Source: Kudoa neothunni
Taxonomy: Eukaryota > Cnidaria
DNA: 64,000 nucleotides
Reading direction: 5' to 3'
Assembly: GCA_964304625.1 (NCBI GenBank)
Contig: OZ199838.1
Span: 6,448,001 to 6,512,000, forward strand
Shown here: one piece after another, positions 46,159 through 60,100 of the stretch
How the letters are laid out: each line of letters opens with the position of its first letter
Position numbering within the stretch: the first letter of the stretch is position 1
Position numbers and translations under genes: made by a program
Notes under the pieces: generated by a model
Database searches by the model: none
Told to the model about the DNA's origin: nothing
What the model saw: only the letters and a program-made list of their open reading frames with translations

Positions 46159-47337
46159 CAGTGTTTCAAGTTCAAGATGCATTATTTGAACAAAAAATAA
46201 ATAATTAATAAATATCAAAACAATAAAGCAATTTTCAATAACTTCGTTGTTTAAGCATCATGGGAAATAACTCTCCGCATGATTGCAATAGTTTTGACAT
46301 TGTGCAAACGTCACATCATTTGGACTAGATTTTATCGCCCCTATAAGTTCAGTTTTGGTTGTTGGATTCTTGTGTCTCACTATTATTTTTAATTGGTTGA
46401 AAAGTTCCTCGATCGGGTTAAGGAAGGGGGAATATGGCGGTAGAAACAGAATCGAGTGATTTGTTTGTGCCACAAGATCCATGATGTAGTCAGTTTTGTG
46501 AAACCTTATATTGCCCATTATGAGCAATGCATTTGATATACCGTTCAATTGTAGCTCCATGAAACGTTGGATTAAATATTCAGAAAACATATTTTCATTT
46601 ACTGAGCCCTCGTGTACTTTGGTTGACCATACTTTCTGGGAACTCATTGCGACTATCAATGTAATATTTTTGTGGCGGACGGTTCTCACGGTTAAATTTG
46701 CTCTAGATCCAACAGGGGTCCTTCCAAAAAAGCGTCTCATTGATAAAGAGAATCCTGCTTCATCAGTATAGAGAACAAGAGAATAGTTTGGCTTTTGTTG
46801 GAGATAATTTATTACATAACTAATTTAGATTTCATTTTAATTTATTATATATAATTTACTTTTTTCTTTTCTCTATACTCTCGGGTAGATTTCTGCCAAC
46901 AGGAACTATGGAATTTTTTTTAGTGAATAGTGAAATCCTTCAAGAACATTAGCAATCGTTTTCCTGGATACACTAATGTTATATTGTGAATTTAGCATTT
47001 CCCCTAAAGATTTTAATGTTATAGTGCAATCGTCGTAAACAAGTTGTTTTAGGAATTGTTTATTTTCGTCGTATAATAATTGACGTCGGTTGCCTCCCAT
47101 ATTTTTCTTTTCCACATTTCCTGTAGAATCCTTCAATTTAAGAATTCTTGTGACAGTAGTTGGATGAACTCCAACATACATGGTAATTTGTCTAGTTGGG
47201 ACTTTTTCCTTAAAGTTATATAGCTAATTAATTAAAATAACGAAATTCTGATAAATTTAGAATTAAATCTCGTGAAGTCATATTTTCTTTTTTTCACTGT
47301 TGAATTAATTATTATATCGGTTGAACTTAAAACACTG
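46159..47337 (-). mobile_element. Tc1/mariner-type transposon (1,179 bp)
   Basis: Terminal inverted repeats CAGTGTTTCAAGTTCAA (left) and, inverted, CAGTGTTTTAAGTTCAA (right), flanked on both sides by TA (46157-46158, 47338-47339). It contains one transposase on the minus strand. Near-identical ends and full length suggest a fairly recent copy. Confidence 0.92.
46258..47280 (-). pseudogene. DD34E mariner-type transposase with a small intron, broken
   Basis: Minus strand. A possible start at about 47265 (MTSRDLILNLSEF) is followed by an unresolved stop. Then comes a helix-turn-helix (VPTRQITMYVGVHPTTVTRI), NISVSRKTIANVLEGFHYS and a frame break at an A-run near 46914; one extra A would restore VPVGRNLPESIEKRK. 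GT/AG sites then define a 40-bp intron (about 46827-46866) leading into NYVINYLQQKPNY and YTDEAGFS (first Asp). A 160-codon open end follows. The second catalytic Asp is Gly (LIMGNIRFHKT, GGC for GAC), and the final Glu (PFLNPIEELF) is present 34 residues on. Inactive as read. Confidence 0.85.
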
Positions 47338-47339
47338 TA

Positions 47340-48145
47340 TAGATTACTCATGGAAATATATAGGGGAGTATGTCTTTACCCACCATTTATTCGTTCATCA
47401 TAAACATGGTTGCATTTTGAACCTAAAATACTATATTATCTGCATTACACCATTTCTATTAATTAAACATAAACTTAAATTGAATTGAATAAATAACGAA
47501 CATATGCATCAAAAAGATAAATGTAGGTGCCATTTTAACCAGACACTAATCCAGACATTAAGCATTTTGATCCGAAAATTCCAGCCAAAAGTTGTTTCGG
47601 GTTTCGGTTAAGAGAAATTTTTCATATAAAATCTACATCATTTTCAAATAAATTTTATAAAATCATTCGAATAACGTGATTTTCGGATAAACGGGGTTCG
47701 ACTGTATTAAATATATTAACAATTAAAATATAATTCTTATCTGTTATAGAACCACATATACATAGACTAATTCGATAATTATCATGAAATTCTCCAGGAA
47801 TGTATATTTCGATTATTTTAAGGATAAAAGTTTTGATTTTTAAATCTATATTTAATATTGCGAATCTGAAATAAAAAAAATTTATGCCATCATCAATACT
47901 TCGCTCTCTCGATCTTATCGATTACCGACTTCTGCTCTATTCACTAACAATCATTGAATATCCATGTAAAAACAAACACATTAATGTTTGGCAAAATAAT
48001 AACCTGGATATTTCGTTTCAAAGAATTTAAATGACAATTAAAATTAAAATTCCTTTGAAAATTACATATCCAATTTACTGTTTCCCTCCATCCAAATTAC
48101 AACGTTTTAACTCTTCGATGCGCATGCCCGAAGAGGAAACGTCTA
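47340..48145. other. TRRAP upstream region with Tigger-like repeat end
   Basis: No gene. At 47682-47704 the sequence, read inverted, is CAGTCGAACCCCGTTTATCC, with TA outside it (47705-47706): a Tigger/pogo-type terminus. Its partner end was not identified. The rest presumably includes the TRRAP promoter. Confidence 0.45.
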
Positions 48146-51100
48146 ATGGAGCGACATTTAGATGACTACCAAATTCTGGTTGATTTTCAATCATATCTAA
48201 ATGAAGATAATGGTATCAATTTAGTTTTGTGGAGATAAGTGTGGTTTTAATTTCTTTTTGATAGTTAATTACGACGTTGCTTTGGAAACCATCTCCATGT
48301 TCGAAGACCTTATCAAAGTATTCTTAGGATGCGAACCATACCACAATCTGTCTTTATATTAAACGAGTAGGATGAACATTTTTTTGATGCCATCGAGCGG
48401 AATTTGGATTGTATGTTGTGTGTATTGGAGTTTTTAACGAAAAGTATAAGTTTGGTTGGCATGTGACTTTATGTGATAAATTAATAAGAACCTGCCGCAG
48501 TCGCTGACGACGAATCGTCTTATTATGTACATGAAACATATTTCTTTAGCACACATTCATACTTAAACATTATCATCGATAGAACTACAGAAAACGATGT
48601 ATCGAAGTGTTGTGTGTAATGCCGCTGACGAACCATGCTACTATTTACGTGGAAGTAGGCTGGAAATTATTTGACACTATTCTTGACAGTACATCTATCT
48701 AGTTAATGGTAGAAAAGTTGAAAAATTTAATACTAAAGGAAAATTTTCATAACGTGATTTTGTGTGTGAAATTGGTAAAAGATTTAATTAAATACTATCA
48801 GCCGTTTATTGATGTGAGTTATTTTTTTGTAAGCATGTGTATTGATCTGTGGTCAATTTTAGACCAACGATTTCATAGAACAAATGATGAACTATTTTTG
48901 CGTCATTTTGGATTTTTATGTAATTTTATCATAGAAATATATAAATTTTTCTTAATTTGACATAACATTGATTAACTGTTTCTCGCAGTGTTACATAAAC
49001 TATTTCTCTGTCATAATGTCGTAAGGAATGGTTGTGTTCTAACAGTGGATTATTCTAGAGAGAAAATTTACATTTGAATTGTGAAACGTTAAGTTTGGAC
49101 AGTATCAACGAGCTCAAACAGAAACTTTTGTCCAAAAATAATTCTGTTCTTGACGACCATTTCGTTTCTCCTGACAACATACAAAGCCCTTATGTCACAT
49201 TCGATTTTTTCAATGAAAATGCCATCTATGAAATTCTTTCCCTTATTGGTGTTGTATTTCAGGTGAGTTGATTTTTAATCATTACATATTTTTTTCAACC
49301 GTCTTATTATTATCACTACTACTACTACTACTATTATATTACTATAATGCTTGGTGTGTAGGTTTATTCTATTCACATTCAAGGAGTTTCCACTTCTATA
49401 TTAAACTACTTTCGGGATGTTATCAGACTCACACCCGATATAGCCTATGAGAACTTTTTTGGGTATGTTAAGTTTTCTTCGAAAATATTTTACGTTAACT
49501 CTGCTCAGGGTTATCACAAGCACATCATTCAAAGATTTTATCAAGCTACAACTTCGAATCGCAACTCTCTATTGTGTATTGAGAAAGAAGGATTGGGTAG
49601 TTAGTTTACAGTTGATCTATATAGCGGTTGGTTACTGTTTGCTTCATATTAGATGTCAGATGAAATTGACAGCAATGGTGGATCTCAGATTGATTCAGTT
49701 GATACAGATTTGTCCAGATATACGGTCTATATGTGCATATTGTGCAGCTTAAAGGAAAATTTTCAAACCATGGGACTTCTGTATCGTCTTTCTCAGTTGG
49801 TTCATTTTGAATCACTTTTTTGTGGTAATACTTTTTAATATTACAAATTTAATTGATCTGGGATGATCATATAAATTGGGATTAGTTGTATTTGACCTCT
49901 AATATAATTCAAATGAGTTAGGGATAATTGAAAATTTAGAATTAATTTTTTAGAATGACTTCTTATTTACTTTATTTTATATTACGTAAAAAATTTTATT
50001 TAATATGTTAAAAATATGTGCTTTTAATTTTCACTAATTCCCTCCGTCTGGCGCTAGTTCAAATAGGCAAAGGTTGCCGTTTCAGTTTGTGATTTTTCCT
50101 TTATAAGTTTAATCGTAATGGGTTTAAATTCTCCAAAGATATGTATATATTTTTCAAATAATCTATTATGACTATCTGTTCTCTTTTTAAATATTACTGT
50201 TCGGAATTCCTTGACTTCGTTTGGGATTGAGAATATTTTTCTTTGAAAAATTTCTTATAACTTTTCTAAAGAACTGTATTAATCCTTCTATTAGCCTATG
50301 GAAGTAATTGAATTAAAAGCTTTTAAAAGTAATATAATTGTAACGAATGTGCTTTAAAAATTGAAATTAAGGTTATTTTAAAGAAATCATAACTATATAG
50401 CTAGATGAAAACTTACGACAATTAATATTTTTCTCTAATTAATAGCCCTTTATTCGTCATAAACTTTAGTACATCCTTATCTGAAATCAGCTTCAATGCC
50501 TTTTAATGACAACTTAACAATTTAAATAAGTGGATAAAGTAAAATTTGAACTTTTTTGTTGAATTTGATGGTTGAAAAATAAATTTAGCGGGCGGTTTCA
50601 ATGAGATCTAAGGGAACAGTCCAAGTATAACGAGGCTTTTGTCTATTTTATCGTCATATGCACTATCAATTCATCATTTTTTGGACAACTGTGGATCTTA
50701 TTCTATACTTAAAACTATGATTTCTCTGATATCACCTAATTCAAACAAGTATGAGTACTGAAAACATTCTGTACCTACCGACCCCAATGCCACGTTTTAA
50801 AAGCATGGTCCAATGCGAGATTCATATTATGTACAAATTCGAGTAAATACTGTCTTGTTACATCGAAAGAGCTTTTAAATGTCGGAATGTTTTAATATTG
50901 AGTATTCAAGTCATATTTTGAATTAAACTCGGCGAAGGGAAATAGCATTTATTATCGAATTCTTGAATTCGCTGGAAAAAATTGTGGATATTGTTTTTCG
51001 ATACAGTAATTAATTTTAAGTTAACAAATAAGATAAATATCATTTTGTTCGGAAAATATTAGACATTGTAAATTCTATTGGATCTTTAAGAAATTATCGA

Positions 51101-54100
51101 TGTTCTCTTCCTGGATGAAACGTGTAATAATAATTAAAAATATTTAATCAATATTTTATAACTATAAGTTATTTAAATTAAAGTTAAGCTATTTTGACCC
51201 ACTCTAACTTAGGTGTATCATTTTCAATACAAATGAGGTTGCATCATGTTTGTTCAGAATGAATTAGTTTTCAAAAAATTATGTTTTTTAAATTTATGCT
51301 GTGAATCTTTTTTTGTAATATAAATAAATATGATAAAATGCTTTTTCATGCATGTACTAAAACATTTGTGAGCAGAAAGTTATTGGTGATTAAAAATAAA
51401 ACATTCTTTTTGATCTTTCATAAATTTTAATATCAGTTTTATGTTTTTGTAATGAACGTTGTTGGCTTTCTAAAATAACATAAAAAACTAAAAAGTACAA
51501 TATTTTAGAGCGAAGCTTCCTAGTGGGAGGCGCAAATTAATGATTTAGAGTGCGAGATTAGATCACAATTGGAGATAATTTTTGAGAAAATTTTTAAATA
51601 AATTATCGATTTTTTAATATGTATAACGTAAAAAATTAATGAATACATCGTTATTTTATATAGTTTAATTTAATTTAATCCAGAAATATCTTACGACATG
51701 CATTTTATTCAAAAATTAATGATTGAGACTTTTGAATCACCTAATTAACTTAGAAATAAACATTAATATTAATAAAATCAAAAGTAAAATTTTTTATCGT
51801 CAAATTTTAAAATATTATAATTACATTGGAAGGATAAAACAAAATTATCTCTACTTAATTCTTGGAGCTAGTTCTGTATTACATGTAAGATTAATTACCC
51901 CCGATATTTTGAAGGAGTCACGCCTTATCGTGTTTTGGAGTGCTTATTTCATTTTTTACTCAAAAAGGGGATGCGGATCCGATCTGGATTGTGATGTGCT
52001 GTTTTAGAGGGGCAAATGACAGATTTATTATGAAATCACTATTCGAATTAAACTGTCATGAGATGTGTTAATTTCGTTTCAAACCCATTTATGAAAATTA
52101 GCCAATCAGTTTGAATTTACATTGTCCATGCTCCTTTTAACTCAGTGTAAAAATAGATCACAGGCTTATTAAAATCTGTATGCCAAACAATACGATACAA
52201 AGGTTTTGGCTTATATTCAAAAACAATTTCAAAATAAAAGTATCTGAATTTTAAATCCATCTTATTGCGGAAGCTAAAATTTGCAATCGATTGTTGTAAC
52301 TATTATTTTTAGATCATAGATTGAGACTATTGATTTATCAACAAATATTTTATTCGCATTGCCGATATATTTCGTCATTTTTGAGCGATTATTTATTAAA
52401 TGACCTAATCTCTATTTTTATCATTAAATCCTAATTTGATTTAAATTCTCTGATTAATCTGCAACTGAAACCTTAAAAGAGGTTATTGTTTTATTTGATA
52501 GCATCAAATTTTGTTGATAATTATGTACCGGCTCGAAATGGAGTGTGGGGAGCAATAATAATTTTAACCCGTCAATTAATTAAATCTATACTATCAAAAA
52601 TATATAAATAAACAACCTTAGTCGAAATTGCGTTCATCTCTACATAAATATTCTATTTCATATGTTTTTATGTAAAATTTTCACATAATAAACTAAAAAT
52701 TTCTCTCATACGCTTGCCACTAAATTAATCTTTTTGTAATTTTTGCTGTAATGAGAAATATTGCCTAAACTATTTTTGCGGCATTATTATTTTATGGGAA
52801 TTTTTTGCGCGTGGATTTTACATTATTTTAATATCTTAAAAGCCGTTTTTTAAAAATAAATACTTGGATGTTATTAGTATTTGCTCGGGGCTTTAGCCAA
52901 TCCGATCTTACACACATTTTATTTCACCCTTAACCATTCACTATAAAGCCCATTTGGTAATTTTACTTATGTGCTTTTAGGAGAGGCATCTTGGGTGGAA
53001 CAGTTATTCACAGACAAAGGTATGACCGTGAGTGCGAATAACCATCAACCTCTACACGTAAGACAGTTCATATACAATATATCAGTGAATGTTGCCATCA
53101 CTTATTCCTCCAAATTGCAACAATCTTCGCTGGCCATTATTTTCGAATCTATGATTCATGGATTGTATGAGAAAGATGCCACACCTGCTTTTTTGAAGCT
53201 ATGTGTTAGGGTTGGTCTTTTACATGAAAAGCAAATAAACCATTGGCACGAAAAACTAAGATCATATTGCATGAATATACCCCCTTTTTAATCTTTAACA
53301 CTTATTTCAAAATGACGCTCAAATATCAATTTCTATTGTATATTAAATAGTTCATCGTGCCAATAGCTCATAGTTGCGCCATAAATATAAATACTGTCAA
53401 TAACTAATTTAATTGTTATTTTGATTATATAGACCATGATTCTCATCCATGAGTTCACATTTTGCAATGTACTACTGTTGAGTTGTGATTGTTGAGTGTG
53501 AATTTTGTTATTAGAAATCCCAACTGACGGAGCGTGCTTTTGTGGCTATTTGTAAAAAAATTGAATGGCTTGCTTACTTGAATGATGAACATATAAAAAG
53601 CTTGATTGAAATGGAGCAAGATGGTTGCTTAGACATCGACATTAACACTTGTAAGATGGACGAAATAAGTTTTTACATATGGCTTCTATTCGACGATAAA
53701 TATGAGCGCAATAACAAGATGGGATTAACCGATTTGATTAAAGTGTTATTTGTGGGCGCTAGAACTATGGTAACATCTCCCCATTTTCCCAATTGGTCCA
53801 ATTCACCAACCAATTCACATTCCTTAACCAATGCAGTATTTGACTGCCAGCCACGAAGTCGATACCACCTATTTGATATTCTATTGAAAAGCACGTTCAG
53901 ACTTATTGAGCATAAATTATCCATATTGCCAGCTGAAATGGTTAGAATTGTTTCATCGTCTACTTCAACAATCCCCGGCAACCTCAGTTGTCCATCCACA
54001 ATGCCTCCAATTAGGAAGAGCATGCGAGGAACGATCGATAATTTGACCCACATTTTATGCTCGATGGATAGTTGTGCGTATATCGATGTGATGACCACCA

Positions 54101-57100
54101 ATATTGATAGCATATTCAAATTAATCGACGATACTAGTCCAGTTTTGAGTTTGTTAAATGGTCTAATTAATAACGCCTCGGTATCGGTTACAACTGTGTC
54201 CATCCTTCTACAATATATTATTGTTACTGTGAGAAATCGCGAAATAAGCACCGTATTACGCACATCATTTTCCTGTATGATCAAATCGATAATAACTACC
54301 GCCAATTTAACTCCCACTAACGAGGCAATTATTTGTTGTTACTTCCCCACATTACTACGAGAGATATCCAATTTGTCGTTGTGTGCCATCAAAAATCTGC
54401 CTCAACAAAAATCAGTTATGACTAACTATTTCTTCATTATACGCACAATATTTCTGTGTATTGGGTCCACCCCTAATGAGAATGTCTATCAAGCTATGTT
54501 GCCGTATATGACTAGCTTTGCTTTGAGGCTGGTTAACATTGCTATGGAAATGGAGAAATATCCACCGTTGGTGGATTTTAAGCTTATTGTCTATGAGTTA
54601 TGTGTGACAATTCCAATGAAGTTGTTCCATTTGGTACCTCATGCCAATTCGTTGGTGTCAGTTTTGATCAAGTGTTTGAGTACGTTTTCGGATATTTTGG
54701 TTTTTCAAGCATTACGCACATTGGTGATGATATTGGAGAGTATACATGCACCTCACCTCGAAGAAACAATCGGTCAAAATAAACACTCTCTTGTGCAGGT
54801 TCTAATATCGTTACATCAGCGAAAAAATGCCGAAATCACCAAATTAGCCAACAGAGCTATTTCTTCGTTGGGATCTTTGGCAAGAATGTTTGTGGACAGC
54901 CTTAACTTAACTCAGTCATCTGATGTCGCCATCGAATCGTCGTTCTATCGTAACAAAAATGATCTCACTAACATTGCATACGGTTATCGATTATCCAAGT
55001 ATTGTGTATCTCCAAACTATGACAATTCACTTGCAATACAGTTGCGTCTAAGCAGCAATCCAGAGGATTCATTATCTCTCAATGTAGAATTCAAATTGGA
55101 GAAGTTGCTGCTATCCTCGATGCAATTTTTCAGTCATTACGCCCAACCTCTACTTCAACATATGAGTGGTGATCCCCCATTGTTCGAAGATGTGTGGCAG
55201 ATGATCACCGATATTCAAAATTTTGTACGTTATATGGGGATTGTTATTATCGGCTCAATTGATATCAACAGAAATGATCTCAGCCGGGAAAATCAAACCA
55301 TTAAAAGCCTCATATTAACCACCGATAGTCGAATACGGTTGTTAGGATTGGTTTGTAGGATATATGCTTCGATGGTATTGTTCTGTATGAACAATATAGT
55401 CAGTTTGGCTACGCGTGAAATTTTATGCAATGAATGCTTTTATTTTTTGGGTCAGTTGTGCCGTGTTTGTAGTAGCGCCACCGCCTACCCCAATACACCT
55501 ACAAATGAACAACAGTTCGGTGATAATAGCCTAAAACATATCGTTGAGAATAGATTGAAGATTGTATGGGCGTTGATCAAATATGTGATTGAATCCTACT
55601 CCGCACTCACCTCCAAACAATATGAGCGATCTAAGTATCTCGGAAAAATGCTGGTTGTATTTATTGTTGGTAGTCTTGGCAAAGAGTTATCATCCACCCC
55701 CCAAATTACTAATTACCTACCAAAGTTACTGCTTCAATGCGTGGAAAGTAGTGACACAGACAGTTGTGTTAAAATCGAGCTTTTGGACATGTACCTATTG
55801 GCGTTGCCACCTGATAATCGTTCACATGTGATAGACATGTACATCAACAGTTATATTCCATTCGCAGTGTCTTTAACAACCAAAACGACATGTGATCTAG
55901 ATTACTATAAACAGAGTTTAGTGAAGAAAATTCTAACAACTACTCTAAACAAACTTTGCGATATAGTTAACGAGAATGTATCAAGTGTTGAACTTGTATC
56001 ATCAATAATGGTCACAGTTCCCAACACATTGTGGCGGTTTATTTTAAGCAGCTTTGAGTTGGTTGAACAATGTCTAAAGTTGATGGTGAATCGTTTTCCA
56101 TTAATTACAATGAAAGATTTATTGATTGGATCTGTGTCATCAATTGACACCCTTTTAGAATGTTCTGTATTCGCAACTGACATGGATGCTACCTCATTCA
56201 GCTATTTGTCGAATATACAGAAAATTTTCATGCTTAGAGTATCTGTATTCCTATGTGAGAATGACATTGTGAATGACGATATTAGAAACAGAATGGATTT
56301 TATGTATTTGGTAGAAATGACCAAATTTTTACGCCAGGAAAATGATTTCCATGCATCACCCGCCAAATCGTTTATCAATTGCTCACTACTGCCCAACTAT
56401 GACCCTCTTGAACAAGGTGCCATGGTTACCGATATTCCCACCTTTTACACTGACGAAGATATATTGGATGTGCTGGTGGATTTTTTGTTGTTGTTTGTCG
56501 ACCACGAAAAATACGACATGCAAATTGCTCGAATCCTGCTCTCCATTATTGATAATCTTGATGGGAAAATATCAAACAAAGTGATAAACTTTTTCCACCA
56601 TCAACTACCTTCTCTCAAAATTCAACCAACTGTCATGGAACTCATAACTTCACATCTCAAAACAGCCGTCCATCAAGCTGATCTAATGAATCATGCTTTT
56701 GTCAAAAAACTTAAATGTCTCTATTTTGCCAATCCACTGCTGGGTGACAAGGAAATAATCGAACACATTCTCCAATCCACCATTTATGTAGTGAGCTCGT
56801 TTGTCAACAACAAACGCTCTGATAATGTAGCTAAATTGGCATCATGCTCTTTATTTGAAGAACAGTTTCTATGGTACGAAGTGATTGATATTTATCTGGC
56901 TTTCAATGTGAGCACCATTGTTGATATGGATTTTCTCCTATCAACGTTAGTCGAAGTGGAACAAAAACTTCGAGTGATTCTTCATTACAAATTTTACACT
57001 AGATTCGCTGATTTTTTCACCCTCCCGTCCAACCTTCCAGTCTATCTCTCGTTATTCAAATCCCATATCAAAGAGCCTGATTATTCGTGGTTTATGGTAA

Positions 57101-60100
57101 GAGTAATGCGTGCTGAGAAAACGAACACGCTGGCCAAACATCTCGTCGATGACTGCTTCAATTATATATGTGTGATCGATTTCTCGCAGTTAACAACTCC
57201 TCCAACTATAACATCATGGAACAACGCGAACACTCAAAGCGACGATCCCCAAGATGTCAAAGAATGGATCTATTTGTTGTCGCCATTTTCATTAGTTCTC
57301 ATCAAAGAACTTATTTGTAAATGTGGACAGTACTTTTCCTCACAACAACCCGTCTTGTGGGATCTAATACTTCAAACTATCTATCAAACAACTCCCCATG
57401 GCGTGTTAAGTTGTCATCAGTTGGCAGATATACCTCTACTTCCAACTGATGATCTCCAACAATATTACATTGGTTTATTGTATGGAGTGGTCAGCGAATA
57501 TGTGGCAGCGTCCATCACCCGACACAACATAGATTCATACTATTTGTATGTGCTGGTTTTTTTGGACTATATGAATAGTTCTAATACTTACAATTTGCAT
57601 GGTTTTCTTAATGAACACCTATTCCCTACATTAACCGCCTATAAAGTTTATAACTTAGTGATTGATTTAGTTGATTGGGCAATCAAATTATCCAACGATC
57701 ACACGTCTGGTGGCAGTTGTAATCAAATGTTTTTCGGTAGCGATTTTCATATTTATTGGATCACCAAGAAACTCTTACTACCCATACTACATCATAACAA
57801 TTTCGCTCCTGCTGCTGAAACCAATGCGATTTCGCCGATTTACTCTTCTGTTATAAACAGTCAATCCAATAGTAGTGTCTTAGGTTTTTTGGTGGAATGG
57901 TTGAGCTCACAAAACAACCGAACCTTAACAAGTCAGTCTCTTACCTTTCGTACTGCTATTGTACTTTTGGTCGAATCTTTGGTCTGTGCACCAAACGGTT
58001 ACCTTCAAATTAACGCAATGTAAATTTTCACAAATTACATATCATTAAATATGTACACACTTTAATGATTGGTTTTTAGAGAACGTGATAATATTGGTAG
58101 AAATTCTCTTGAATTTTGCATAATTGTCCACGAAGGGCTTAAATCGGAAACTAGTTCCAGTCGTAGTCATCATTTCAATTTGGCAGATCCATTGAATGAG
58201 GTTCTTTCAGCGCTGGCCAACTTGGTTGTACTGTTCTGTGTTGACACTGATCATTTATTACATCACATCCAATACATTTTAACCTCGGCTACAAATTACA
58301 ACTACAACGTCGTCACTAAAGGATTGAGTTTGATCCTGAATAAATTTGTAGAACTATCTCCCAAACCAGACCAAATAAGATGTCTGCATACCCAAATCAT
58401 TAGTTACTACCGTCGCCACTGTCGTGCGATGGATACTGTAACTCTGGTTCCGATCAAACTTATACTTTATATGTGGGTGGATTATCAACAGAAATTGTTT
58501 TCGTCGTGTGAAACCAACTTGTTGTTCACTCTCAATAGTTGTATCTCGAAAATGATATCACAGACCAATACTCACAAGCTATGTACTGTTGTTGTGGTTG
58601 AAGCGTTGCGATACTTTTTCAAACATATAATCGATCTATCTTCGTCAGGAAGAGCCGTTCACTCTGATTTCTCATCTGAATATCAAATCAACAACTTCCT
58701 CTATCTTGTCAAGTACATGTGCACAACATCGAATCTCGTTCCCGATAACAAACCTGTTATTGTCATTAATAAGGGCAAAAACAGTGCCACCAATGATAGC
58801 GCCTATAACAGCCTCAGCATGGGCGTTTCGTCTACCGCTAAGCGCATAAGCGACGTTTACTATAAATCTAAATTATTTAACGAGAATGTGCTGTTTGAAA
58901 TGGGTGGGCAACTTAAAGAATGTTATGATGTGGCCTTATTGCTCATTAAAAATATGGGCTACTTGGAAAATGGATTATTATGCGAACGATTGCATGCATA
59001 TTTTTTTATGCTTATTTTATCCCAAACATCCAACGCTGAATCACATGAATTGTTCATCGATTTTATAACATTCTATGTAAACAATGTCAGCTTGATCAAT
59101 TTTTCCAAATTGGTGAATCATATTGCGTCAACATTGATCGAAAAAATTAATACTAACACCACGAGTAGTGCGGAATTCAATACAATCTACAATTTAGGTG
59201 CTACCTCACCAGATATCCTTATTCGTGGTGATTGCTTAGAAAATCTTATGAGTGCCATTTTGAGTTGTGATCATACTTATGATGTGCTGAACAAATCCAT
59301 CGATAACGATGATAATGTCAGCACCTGTTACAATATACTTGATGGAATTCTTAAGTCTAATTTGATTAAAATTTGTGAAGTTTGTCAAGAAGATCGATTC
59401 GCTCTACTCACTGGGTCACAACTTAGACTATGGAATAGTCTCATTCCACATTACACAAGCGACCAGCTAATTACAATGAACCAAAATCTAAATGAATATT
59501 TGCCAAAATGCAAATCGCTACCTTGCAGACAAATTCTCAGCCTATTTATTGAAACTTGTTCTACTCTGATTCTCCATACTATTCGCGCCACTACAACCAA
59601 TCTTCCTTCGAATCTGTTCAGTTGTTTTGTTAGTTTGTTGCAGCTAATCACCAATATTAAACTTTATTTCATTGTGTTGTTCTCCATGGTAAAATTGGTG
59701 CGATCATCAATCGAACAGTTGATTTGTTGTGAGGTGAAGCAACCTCCAGCTGATCTGGTTGATCTAATATTTGAATGTTTGTACGCGATGCATCTTCATT
59801 GCTCTTATGACCACAATCTGCTTACTGAAGTGTGGAAGTTGTTTTTCGAGTTCTATGAGTATATGTTTGGGGATAACTTGAAAAGTGAACGTGTGCTCTG
59901 CAGTGTTGCTCTCGGCTCAATATGCTTGGTTCAAGATGTTCGTGATCGATGTAGAAGTTTGCTTTTGGATCATCTGCACATCTCTGATCACACTGATAAT
60001 GCCGGACGAATTATCGATCAGATTCTTTCTTCAGCCAAACTCATTAACAATGTTAATACTAATTCAATTCAACTGTGGCTCATGTTTGTGTGCGAAGGAT

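Noticed and set aside
53673-54317. 214-codon minus-strand open frame inside TRRAP.
   Set aside because: Antisense shadow of a strongly matching TRRAP exon; no family features.
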